A DNA stretch of 12,815 nt from contig JAJDAM010000444.1 of the NCBI GenBank assembly GCA_029261905.1, forward strand, positions 1 to 12,815, written 5' to 3'. Position numbers and translations under genes: made by a program. The DNA is from Deltaproteobacteria bacterium. Its GTDB lineage: Bacteria; Myxococcota_A; UBA9160; SMWR01. Numbering within the stretch: position 1 is the first letter of the stretch; every line of letters begins with the position of its first letter. This document shows positions 6,480 through 12,815 of this stretch, piece after piece. The notes below the pieces were generated by a model. It was given only the letters and a program-made list of their open reading frames with translations. It was not told the origin of the DNA and did not search any database.

Positions 6480-7436
6480 ATGTTGATGCCTACGATGTCG
6501 ACTCTTCGAATCCGACCCTCCCGCGTGCAGTGGCGCTTGCAGTGGCGAAAGTGCGCGATCGTGACCGTCCTGCTGTCACTCACTGTCGTGCTGGCGACCA
6601 GTTGCCTGAACCCGCCGAAGCGGACGGTGTTCGATGACGGCAAACTCAAGATTACGCTCCGGTCGATCGGCAGGGGGGCCGTGCCGTACGAGCACCCGCT
6701 GATCATCTCGCCCGCTCGGCTGTCGCACATTCTGGCGCGGGTCGACATCCGAACTGCGGTCAAAGACGGACAGCGTCGCGTCCCCGCCATCCCATTGGTC
6801 AATCTGGAACCGATCGCCGTCGGGCTCTCGAAAGGGCTCGCGGAGGCCCAGCCAGATCAGGAAGTCCTGGTGAGTTCCCTTCGCATCGAGAAGCGTTTCG
6901 GGGTGTTCAACCACAACAAGCTGACGAGCTTCGTCGCCTACCAACGCGATGGAGTGCTGTTCATACACCTGTCACGCGCCGATTGGGAGGTGCCACCTCG
7001 CAGAGAGGATCGACTTCCCGACCCCCAGATCGGCGAGTTTCCGATGAAGTTTCGCATTCTCGCGGGTACATCGACCGAGATGGTCGATCAGCAATCTCTC
7101 GCGATCGATTGGAAAGCCCCGGTTTTCGACGCACCCACCCGAACGCGGGTGACACCGGATGGCAGGACGGTGCGACGCGAAATCCTGATGGAGTCGGAGC
7201 TGCCCGAGGACGGAGAACAGCCCGAGGAACTCGTGCGACCCGATCTGCTCCCGATCCCGGCCGGTGTATCGCCGAGCGTACTGCGCGCGTTGGCGGATCT
7301 GGAAGATCAGCGACGCAGCGGAGAGATCACCGAAGCGCGTTATGCGCGAGAGCGACTCGAGCTGCTCGAAATAGACGCAGACGTAGAAGTTGACGTAGAA
7401 GTTGAAGTCGACGTGGAAGTCGAAGTCGATCCATAG
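6480..7436 (+). CDS. Putative SHOCT-domain lipoprotein, third gene of the feo cluster
   Basis: I do not recognise the family of the main body. With the start at 6480 it has 318 residues. The N-terminus has several arginines, a hydrophobic stretch (26-39) and a plausible lipobox ATSC with Cys42, so it is probably a lipoprotein exported by Sec; the arginine-rich n-region before it is long. Residues 43-262 look like a mixed, partly beta-rich domain without motifs I know. Residues 267-298 fit the SHOCT pattern (leucine-spaced helix, then SGEITEARYARERLELLE), a short module often at protein C-termini. The last 20 residues alternate Asp/Glu with Val. It lies 58 bases after feoB on the same strand without an evident terminator, so it may be read through under Fur control. 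A role in iron uptake is only a guess from position. Confidence 0.75.
   Translation: MLMPTMSTLRIRPSRVQWRLQWRKCAIVTVLLSLTVVLATSCLNPPKRTVFDDGKLKITLRSIGRGAVPYEHPLIISPARLSHILARVDIRTAVKDGQRRVPAIPLVNLEPIAVGLSKGLAEAQPDQEVLVSSLRIEKRFGVFNHNKLTSFVAYQRDGVLFIHLSRADWEVPPRREDRLPDPQIGEFPMKFRILAGTSTEMVDQQSLAIDWKAPVFDAPTRTRVTPDGRTVRREILMESELPEDGEQPEELVRPDLLPIPAGVSPSVLRALADLEDQRRSGEITEARYARERLELLEIDADVEVDVEVEVDVEVEVDP
7380..7430 (+). repeat. Short tandem repeat encoding an alternating acid/valine tail
   Basis: The unit GACGTAGAAGTTGAAGTC (7392-7409) is followed by GACGTGGAAGTCGAAGTC (7410-7427), an 18-base tandem repeat with 16 of 18 bases alike. A shortened copy (GACGTAGAAGTT) precedes it at 7380 and GAT follows. 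It encodes DVEV-DVEVEV-DVEVEV-D at the end of the lipoprotein. In-frame expansion or loss by slippage would change tail length without breaking the frame. Confidence 0.85.
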
Positions 7437-7446
7437 CGCGGCGCGA

Positions 7447-8934
7447 TCAAGCGTGATGCGGTGGCCGGCGATCCTTCCACGGTTGGGCCTGTTCCAGCTG
7501 TGCGGCGACTCGAACCAGCAGATCTTCGCGCCCGTAGGCGGCAACGAGTTGTATGCCGATCGGCAGCCCTTCATCGTTCCAGTGAAGCGGTAGCGAGATC
7601 GCGGGCTGGCCCGACACGTTGAAGGGTGACGCAAACACCGTGTAGGGAAACGAGGCCGTCATGCCCCGCATCGGATTGTCGGCGGTCGGTGCAAAGCTCC
7701 CGAGTACGGAAGGCGGAGCAGCGCAAGTCGGCGTGAGGAGCAGGTCGAAGCCTTCTTCCCACCAACTCGCCAGGCCGCGCGCCAACTGGTTGTTCAGGGT
7801 TTGCGCGGCGATGTAATCCGCGGCACTCATCGACCGACCCATCGTGGCCAGCAGCCAGGTACCCGGCTCTACGTCCTGCTCGCCGATCTCGCGGCCGATC
7901 TTTTCGCTGGCGGCGTCGAGCGCGTAGGCGGTCGAAGACGCGACGACTACCGCGAAACCGCGCAGCGGCTCTTCGTCGAACAGCGCCGCCGGCGCCGACG
8001 GTTCGACGGTGTGATGCAGCGATTCGAGCAACCGTCCCGCGTTTTCGACGGCAGTGACGCAGTCGCTGTGAATTTCTCCACGCGGGGGCGCGCTCAGGAT
8101 CCCGATTCGCAGGCGACCGGGATCGGCACCCACCTCCTCGGCAAAGGGTCGAAGCGGTACGGGCGCCGAGTACGGGTCACCCGGCATCGGACCGGATACG
8201 GCATCGGCAAGCGCAGCCGCGTCGCGCACGGTTCGCGTCACGAAGCCCTCACATGAAAACCCTGCCCAACGTTCGGGCACGTCGGGGCCAAATGAGTTGC
8301 GACCGCGGGAACCCTTGAGACCGACGAGTCCACAGTGATTTGCCGGGATCCGGATCGAACCGCCGCCATCGCTCGCGTGTGCGGCAGGCACGAGCCCAGC
8401 GGCAACAGCGGCCGCGGCGCCCCCGCTGGAACCCCCCGGCGAATGGCCGAGGTTCCACGGATTGTGACTCGCACCATACGAAACGGGTTCGGTCGTCGGT
8501 TGCAGACCGAGTTCCGGTGTATTGCTGCGTCCGATCGTCAGTAAGCCCGCTTCTCGCACCTTCGCCGCAAAGTACGTTTCGCCGGGCTCACGCCTGTCGA
8601 TTTCTTTCAGTACACGCATGCCGGAGTGAACGGGATCACCGGCCAGATGCGCGCCCAGGTCCTTGAGCAGAAAAGGCACGCCGCGAAACGGCCCCTGTGG
8701 GAGCGAAGGCGATTGCGCCTGCTCTCGCGCCCGATCGAACTGCCGCGTCACGACCGCGTTCAGTTCGGGGTTCAGCGCCTCGACTCGCGTGATCGCCGCA
8801 TCCACCAACTCCAGCGGTTTGACCTGGCCCGTTCGAACCAGATCCGCTTGTGCGGTGGCATCGAGTCGCGCGAATTCGTCGAGGGGCGGCATGGGCTGCC
8901 GTTCAGACCGTTTTTCAGACCATTCATCAGACAT
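7447..8934 (-). CDS. Amidase signature family hydrolase
   Basis: The product belongs to the amidase signature family, which hydrolyses carboxamides through a Ser-cisSer-Lys triad. The 495 residues match the family. The triad is visible: Lys91 in FLLKDLGA, Ser169 in SPGGSSGGAAAAVAAG and the nucleophile Ser193 in DGGGSIRIPA; the 24-residue spacing between the serines is the family norm. The ASDGGGSIRIPA and NHCGLVGLKGSRGR wording and the length resemble 6-aminohexanoate cyclic dimer hydrolase (NylA) and related amidases rather than GatA, and there are no gatB or gatC genes here. The true substrate cannot be told. No signal peptide is seen, so it is probably cytosolic. ATG 8934 has no clear ribosome site; Met15 is another possible start. 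It is a single gene, converging on the lipoprotein gene with 10 bases between them and divergent from metB. Confidence 0.93.
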   Translation of the reverse strand: MSDEWSEKRSERQPMPPLDEFARLDATAQADLVRTGQVKPLELVDAAITRVEALNPELNAVVTRQFDRAREQAQSPSLPQGPFRGVPFLLKDLGAHLAGDPVHSGMRVLKEIDRREPGETYFAAKVREAGLLTIGRSNTPELGLQPTTEPVSYGASHNPWNLGHSPGGSSGGAAAAVAAGLVPAAHASDGGGSIRIPANHCGLVGLKGSRGRNSFGPDVPERWAGFSCEGFVTRTVRDAAALADAVSGPMPGDPYSAPVPLRPFAEEVGADPGRLRIGILSAPPRGEIHSDCVTAVENAGRLLESLHHTVEPSAPAALFDEEPLRGFAVVVASSTAYALDAASEKIGREIGEQDVEPGTWLLATMGRSMSAADYIAAQTLNNQLARGLASWWEEGFDLLLTPTCAAPPSVLGSFAPTADNPMRGMTASFPYTVFASPFNVSGQPAISLPLHWNDEGLPIGIQLVAAYGREDLLVRVAAQLEQAQPWKDRRPPHHA

Positions 8935-8999
8935 GGCCGGATGCTAGCGAGCAAAATTTCGCATGCATCGCGAGCAGTCGGGCCGCCACTTGCGTGTGG

Positions 9000-9028
9000 T
9001 TGACGGCAGAGCAGCTGCCACGTAGGCT
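9000..9028 (+). promoter_or_regulatory. Candidate metB promoter
   Basis: TTGACG (9000-9005), exactly 17 bases, then TAGGCT (9023-9028). Transcription would start near 9035, leaving a leader of about 117 bases before metB. It has the same form as the nuo and feo candidates, which raises confidence in all three. Confidence 0.5.
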
Positions 9029-9032
9029 CCTC

Positions 9033-9109
9033 GGTTCGGGTTCGAAAAATTCGGCGATTTCCGGCGCTTGCAAGCCTATCGGACCTCCTTCAGGGATCCG
9101 CACCCGACC
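9033..9109 (+). other. metB leader with long-range pairing; possible regulatory RNA
   Basis: GGTTCGGGT (9033-9041) can pair with ACCCGACC (9102-9109), eight pairs with one bulged base, closing a domain of about 60 bases that holds the palindrome GCTTGCAAGC (9066-9075). A leader of this size before a methionine gene invites a regulatory reading, but it does not match the SAM-I, SAM-II or SAH riboswitch cores as I know them. The pairing is seen; any function is inference. Confidence 0.2.
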
Positions 9110-9124
9110 TGCTAAGCGCTCATT

Positions 9125-9146
9125 ACCAGGGTTAGACCAGGGTCAG
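9125..9146 (+). repeat. Tandem 11-base repeat before the metB start codon
   Basis: ACCAGGGTTAG (9125-9135) is followed directly by ACCAGGGTCAG (9136-9146), ten of eleven bases alike, ending five bases before ATG 9152. Each copy holds an AGGG that could act as a weak ribosome site; the second lies nine bases from the ATG. It could also be a pair of protein-binding half-sites one helical turn apart. Confidence 0.6.
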
Positions 9147-9151
9147 ACATC

Positions 9152-10342
9152 ATGAGTAACGACTCCCGTGCGGATTCGGGTGGATCCACCCGTTCTGTTC
9201 ACGCTGGCGAGCGTGATCATCAAGGCAGCGATGCCGTAACCACTCCGATCTACCAGACCTCCACCTTCTGGTTCGAAAACTCGGAGAAGCTGCGCGCGTT
9301 CCAGGAAGGTCGCGACAAGCGCGACGAATACGGGCGCTACGGCAATCCGACCTGGCGCGCGGTCGAGAGAAAGCTCTCCGACCTCGAAGGAGCCGACGAG
9401 GCAGTTCTGTTCGCATCCGGCATGTGTGCCGCGACCACGTTGTTTCTGGCGCTGCTGCCGAAGGGGGGCCACCTCGTCATCACCAGCGACTGCTATCGCA
9501 GAACGCGGCAATTCATCCGCGACTACCTGGTGAAGCTCGACATCGAAACCACCGTCATCGAAGCCGCCGATACCAAGAAACTCGGCGATGCGCTGCGCGA
9601 TGACACTGCGATGTTCTTCACGGAGTCGCCGACGAATCCGTACCTGCGTGTCATCGACATTCCCGAAGCCGTGAAGCTCGCGCACGCGCGCGGCGCAAAA
9701 GTCGTGATCGATTCGACGTTCGCGACGCCGTTGTGTCACAGGCCGCTGGACTTCGGGGCCGACTACGCGATTCACAGCGCCACCAAATATCTCGGAGGTC
9801 ACAACGACTTGATGGCCGGAGTCGTGCTCGGGTCGAGTGAGCACATCAAGCCGGTCCGAGATGCGGTCGGCGTGCTGGGAGGCGTGATCGACGCGAACTC
9901 GGCGTTTCTGTTGTTGCGGGGGCTGAAGACCCTGTCGCTGCGCATGAAGCGACACAACGAGACCGCTCTTCGCGTCGCGACCTGGTTGGAGGCACACCCG
10001 GCGATCCGGCAGGTCTGGTACCCCGGACTCGCAAGCCATCCGGACCACCTCGTCGCATCGCGCTTGATGGATGGCTTTGGCGGTGTCGTCACCTTCGAGG
10101 TCGAAGCGGATTTCGATGGCAGTTGTCGCTTCGTCGACGCGTGCAAGATCCCGTACATCGCACCGAGCCTCGGGGGCGTCGAGACGCTGATCGAGATGCC
10201 GGCACTGATGTCGTTCTGGGACCAGACGCCCGAGCAACGTGCCGAGCTCGGGATCACGGACTCGTTGATCCGCTATTCGTGCGGAATCGAAGATGCCGAC
10301 GATCTGATCGCGGATCTCGACCAGGCCCTGCGCGCTGTCTGA
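9152..10342 (+). CDS. metB: Cystathionine gamma-synthase (plant-like Cys/Met metabolism PLP enzyme)
   Basis: This PLP enzyme joins an activated homoserine ester with cysteine to make cystathionine, the entry to methionine by trans-sulfuration; it is cytosolic. The 396 residues match the family. Visible are the phosphate-binding Tyr60 and Arg62 (YGRYGNPT, 60-67), SGM at 89-91, the cofactor-stacking Tyr115 in SDCYRRT, Asp187 contacting the pyridine nitrogen, and the PLP lysine 212 in HSATKYLGGHNDLMAG. The wording DCYRRTR, FFTESPTNPYLR, GGHNDLMAG, KIPYIAPSLGG and the C-terminal MSFWD closely follow plant chloroplast cystathionine gamma-synthase, rather than E. coli MetB. The acyl group (succinyl, acetyl or phosphoryl) cannot be read from sequence, and O-acylhomoserine sulfhydrylase activity (MetZ) is a possible alternative. 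ATG 9152 follows the tandem AGGG repeats. It probably shares its transcript with the sulfotransferase gene 17 bases downstream. Confidence 0.93.
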   Translation: MSNDSRADSGGSTRSVHAGERDHQGSDAVTTPIYQTSTFWFENSEKLRAFQEGRDKRDEYGRYGNPTWRAVERKLSDLEGADEAVLFASGMCAATTLFLALLPKGGHLVITSDCYRRTRQFIRDYLVKLDIETTVIEAADTKKLGDALRDDTAMFFTESPTNPYLRVIDIPEAVKLAHARGAKVVIDSTFATPLCHRPLDFGADYAIHSATKYLGGHNDLMAGVVLGSSEHIKPVRDAVGVLGGVIDANSAFLLLRGLKTLSLRMKRHNETALRVATWLEAHPAIRQVWYPGLASHPDHLVASRLMDGFGGVVTFEVEADFDGSCRFVDACKIPYIAPSLGGVETLIEMPALMSFWDQTPEQRAELGITDSLIRYSCGIEDADDLIADLDQALRAV

Positions 10343-10359
10343 GGCAGTGGTTTCGCCTG

Positions 10360-11580
10360 ATGCAGAATCTGTCCGAGTTCTACACACGTCCTGATTGGGC
10401 GCGCCGCATCAACGCCATGGGCGATTCGGTGGGCGGTGCCGATCGGCTGATCTCACTCGATCCCGACGAACTCGTGCGAATCGCGATCGATTCGACGGGG
10501 GGACTCGCGGAGTTCGGTGACTTCGACGGGGACTGGTGCGCTCGCTACCTGTCGCTGCTCACCGAGATCGAAGCGACGGGAAAACTGAACACGCTCGGTC
10601 GCTTGATGACGCGACAGGAAATCCTGCGCGGGCTGCGGACCCGACTGCTCGTGACGCGAGCGCGCACCGAGACGCCGGCGATCGCCGACGAAAAGATCGA
10701 AACACCGATCGTCATCACGGGGCCGCCGCGCTCCGGCACGTCCATCCTGTTCGAGCTGCTCGCCCTCGACCCGAACGCGCGGGCTCCCCTCAGCTGGGAG
10801 GTGCTGCACCCCGTCCGGTTCGGAGGCGCGAGCGAGGCCGAAACCCTGGCCATGGCCGAATGCGAGCAGGAGTTCTGGTCCGATGTACAACCGGAGTTCG
10901 CGGCGATCCATGAGCTGCGTGCGGATTTGCCGGTCGAGTGCGTGACGCTCACACTGCCGAGTTTCACCGGCGGTCACTGGGGCATGATCGCCAACCTGCC
11001 CAACTGGGTGGCCGACTATCCGGCGTCGATGGACTACCACCGGGCACTGCTTCAAACCCTCCAGTACGGCCGCGAACCCCAGAACTGGGTGCTGAAAACA
11101 CCTTTGTATCTTGTTTTCATCGACCTGCTGTTCGCCACGTACCCCGATGCATGGGTGGTCCACACGCACCGGGATCCGTTGAAGACAGAGCCCTCCAGCC
11201 TGAGCACCCTCGCCACCGTTCGTTGGGAACGCAGTGACGAAGTGGAACTTCCCGAAGCCGGTGGTGCTGGCCTCGGTGATGTGATGATGCTGCTCGCGAC
11301 CCGGCGCGCCGCCGGCGAGTTGCCAGATCGCATCGTCGACTCGCATTTCACCGACCTGATGGCGGACCCGGTTGCCGCCGTCGAGAAGCTGTACGGCCAG
11401 ATGGAGCGACCTTTTCTCGCTGAACATGCCGACGCGATCCGGCGCTACATGAAATCAAAACCCAAGGCGAAATTCGGCAAGCACGAGTACTCGGCCGAAC
11501 AGTGGGGTTTCGATCCCGCGCAGCTGCGAAAGAAGATGCTGCCGTACACCGATCACTACGGTGTTACGCTCGAGGGGTAG
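10360..11580 (+). CDS. Sulfotransferase family protein (PF13469 type)
   Basis: The protein fits bacterial sulfotransferases that move a sulfuryl group from PAPS to a hydroxyl or amine of a small molecule or lipid. It has 406 residues from ATG 10360. The 5'-phosphosulfate loop is TGPPRSGTSILFELLALDP, with Gly121, Arg124, Ser125 and Thr127, and the 3'-phosphate site is VVHTHRDPLKTEPSS, with Arg271 and Ser at the end of the motif. The last part (KYG-like SAEQWGFD, then a basic C-terminus) is also typical. No signal or membrane segment is seen. The frame is open back to 10123 inside metB, but that stretch is unlike the family; a weak GAGG lies 15 bases before the ATG. It follows metB by 17 bases, suggesting co-transcription and perhaps a shared demand for sulfur, which is inference. 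The acceptor is unknown. Confidence 0.9.
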   Translation: MQNLSEFYTRPDWARRINAMGDSVGGADRLISLDPDELVRIAIDSTGGLAEFGDFDGDWCARYLSLLTEIEATGKLNTLGRLMTRQEILRGLRTRLLVTRARTETPAIADEKIETPIVITGPPRSGTSILFELLALDPNARAPLSWEVLHPVRFGGASEAETLAMAECEQEFWSDVQPEFAAIHELRADLPVECVTLTLPSFTGGHWGMIANLPNWVADYPASMDYHRALLQTLQYGREPQNWVLKTPLYLVFIDLLFATYPDAWVVHTHRDPLKTEPSSLSTLATVRWERSDEVELPEAGGAGLGDVMMLLATRRAAGELPDRIVDSHFTDLMADPVAAVEKLYGQMERPFLAEHADAIRRYMKSKPKAKFGKHEYSAEQWGFDPAQLRKKMLPYTDHYGVTLEG

Positions 11581-11592
11581 GGGGTCGTCACC

Positions 11593-12815
11593 TCAGCGTG
11601 CCTTTCGGCGCAGCTTCGTGGCTCGCTTCGCGAACGGAGTGCCGGGATACGCTTCCAGTACCTGGTCGAGGTGAGGAGCCGCTGTGCTCAGCGCGCCACT
11701 TCGGATCAACAGTTCGGCCAAGTCGAGCCGGAGCTGTGCTGAGCGAGGTTCGATTTCATTCGCACGCTCGAGGGCAGCAATCCCCGGCGCTGGATCCTCG
11801 TGTTCCGCGAGTACCAGAGCCTGTCCCAGTCCAGCCAGCGCAGACAATTGCTCGGGGGCTTCTGAGATGACACGGCTGTAGCCCGAAATCGCCCGCGAGA
11901 GGTGCTCCGCACCAACGGTCGAGTATTCGTCGGGAGAGAGGCTCTCTACGTGGGCCAGACACAGCTCGGCTTCCGCCTGCCAGGCCTCGACTCCAGTGCG
12001 TTGGCTCTCTTCGAGCTGATCCCAGAGAGCGTCGCCGAGATCGAGTTCTTCCTGGCGTGCCGCCACCCGGATGCGGCCGTAGGTCGCCGCAGGATCGTTC
12101 GGTGAGGCTTCGAGGATCTCGTCGAAGAGCTGCGCGGCGCTATTCAGCCCGGTGTCGTATCCGGAGATTCCGAGTTGTGCGAGTTCGCGGGCGATCTCGA
12201 GCCGCGCCATCGGTTCGAATACCGCCGGCGCCTGATCGAGATCGAGCAGAATATTGGCCAAGGTCCCGACCCTCGACTCCGTCAGTTGCTCCCGATGGCG
12301 TTCGAACTCTTCTGCGATCTCCTCAGGCGAAGCCCCAAACGACCCCACGAACGCCGGCTCCCACGGATCGCCGCTGCTCACTCGCAAGACGAATTCCGCA
12401 AAGGCTTTGCGATGGTCGCGTCCACCAAACGTCTTCGACAGCAGGCCGAAGTGAACGAATGCCCAGGCATCGGCGTAGAAGAGCTGCACGTCTTTCTGCG
12501 CGTATCGCGGAGAAGAGAGCAAGCTCCTGAGCGGAAGCGGCTTGCTCGCGCTCATGTATTTTACATGAGCGGGAGACCGCGCACCGACCGTGAGCACGTC
12601 ACCGCGCAATACGCTGGTTGCGAAGAAGACCGCCAGCCCCTCGTGATACCACGAAGGGAACCGCCGGTCTGGATCGTTTTGCAAGACGACGTGAACCAAT
12701 TCATGATACAGCGTGCCGGTACCTTCGTAGCGTTCCTCGATACTCAGCGCGGTGATGTTCTCGTGATCCGCCCGGAATGCGTGGCCGGCCATCTGTTCCG
12801 GTGCGAATCGGAGGT
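11593..12815 (-). CDS. Putative HExxH metallopeptidase with C-terminal TPR repeats (cut by right edge)
   Basis: The frame stays open to the window edge through LRFAPEQM before the first ATG at 12792, so the N-terminus is probably outside and any signal peptide cannot be judged. Counting from that Met, His30, Glu31 and His34 (HELVH) and Glu51 (WYHEGLAVFF), 17 residues after the second His, form a gluzincin-type zinc site, as in peptidase MA-like domains of many uncharacterised bacterial proteins. All ligands are intact. From about 195 to the end there are at least four TPR-like helical pairs, such as AAQLFDEILEASPNDPAATYG, AISGYSRVISEAPEQLSALAGLG and AIAALERANEIEP, ending in a basic tail RATKLRRKAR. 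Such proteins are usually exported or envelope-linked, but the substrate is unknown. It converges on the sulfotransferase gene with 12 bases between the stops. Confidence 0.85.
   Translation of the reverse strand, partial: LRFAPEQMAGHAFRADHENITALSIEERYEGTGTLYHELVHVVLQNDPDRRFPSWYHEGLAVFFATSVLRGDVLTVGARSPAHVKYMSASKPLPLRSLLSSPRYAQKDVQLFYADAWAFVHFGLLSKTFGGRDHRKAFAEFVLRVSSGDPWEPAFVGSFGASPEEIAEEFERHREQLTESRVGTLANILLDLDQAPAVFEPMARLEIARELAQLGISGYDTGLNSAAQLFDEILEASPNDPAATYGRIRVAARQEELDLGDALWDQLEESQRTGVEAWQAEAELCLAHVESLSPDEYSTVGAEHLSRAISGYSRVISEAPEQLSALAGLGQALVLAEHEDPAPGIAALERANEIEPRSAQLRLDLAELLIRSGALSTAAPHLDQVLEAYPGTPFAKRATKLRRKAR

Noticed and set aside
7437..7446. Terminator between the converging lipoprotein and amidase genes
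   Set aside because: The gap is only 10 bases and holds no hairpin.
9030..9151. SAM-II or SAM-I riboswitch before metB
   Set aside because: A GCTAAG and a GCGATTT are present but not in the order, spacing and stem context of those riboswitch cores. Kept only as an unexplained leader.
10123..10359. Longer sulfotransferase start inside metB
   Set aside because: The extra 79 residues are the second frame of the conserved metB C-terminus and resemble no sulfotransferase; ATG 10360 lies just after the metB stop.
9143..10387. Minus-strand open frame of 414 codons opposite metB, and another at 10453-11427 opposite the sulfotransferase
   Set aside because: Shadows of strong coding frames; no family likeness, no ribosome site, and no break in the coding signal on the plus strand.

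Overview
The window is GC-rich, tightly packed bacterial chromosome with twelve protein genes, two of them cut by the window edges. It has no RNA genes, CRISPR array, insertion sequence or other sign of mobile DNA. Mixed GTG/ATG starts, one-to-four-base gene overlaps, a complex I locus, a PF13469-type sulfotransferase, an NylA-like amidase and a SHOCT-domain lipoprotein fit an aerobic or facultative Gram-negative of a deltaproteobacterial type (Myxococcota- or Binatota-like). That placement is inference from gene content only.

Layout. (1) Minus strand, 2743 down to 1: nuoA, nuoE, nuoF and the start of nuoG, all overlapping or nearly touching, encoding parts of respiratory complex I. nuoB, nuoC and nuoD, which normally lie between nuoA and nuoE, are absent. 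(2) A 237-base divergent region with a candidate nuo promoter, an inverted/direct repeat in the nuo leader, and an extended -10 promoter placed so that gpsA may be translated from a leaderless mRNA. (3) Plus strand: gpsA (glycerol-3-phosphate dehydrogenase, phospholipid precursor supply). (4) Plus strand: a ferrous iron uptake operon, feoA-feoB, behind a good Fur box that overlaps the expected transcription start, followed closely by a lipoprotein gene with a SHOCT domain and an alternating acid/valine tail. (5) Minus strand, convergent: an amidase-signature hydrolase. (6) Plus strand, divergent from the amidase: metB (cystathionine gamma-synthase, close to the plant-type enzyme) and 17 bases later a PAPS-type sulfotransferase. 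(7) Minus strand, convergent: a protein with an HExxH metallopeptidase site and TPR repeats, running off the right edge.

How they fit together. Complex I carries many Fe-S clusters and FeoAB supplies ferrous iron, but the two loci have different promoters and sit side by side without evident co-regulation. Three promoters (nuo, feo, metB) share the form TTGACG, 17-18 bases, TAnnCT, a likely form of this organism's housekeeping promoter. Most genes are ordinary core metabolism. I see no convincing new multi-gene system. The points most worth a second look are the reduced nuo order, the FeoB G4 motif change, the FeoA CxxC, the Fur-linked SHOCT lipoprotein, and the repeat structures in the nuo and metB leaders.
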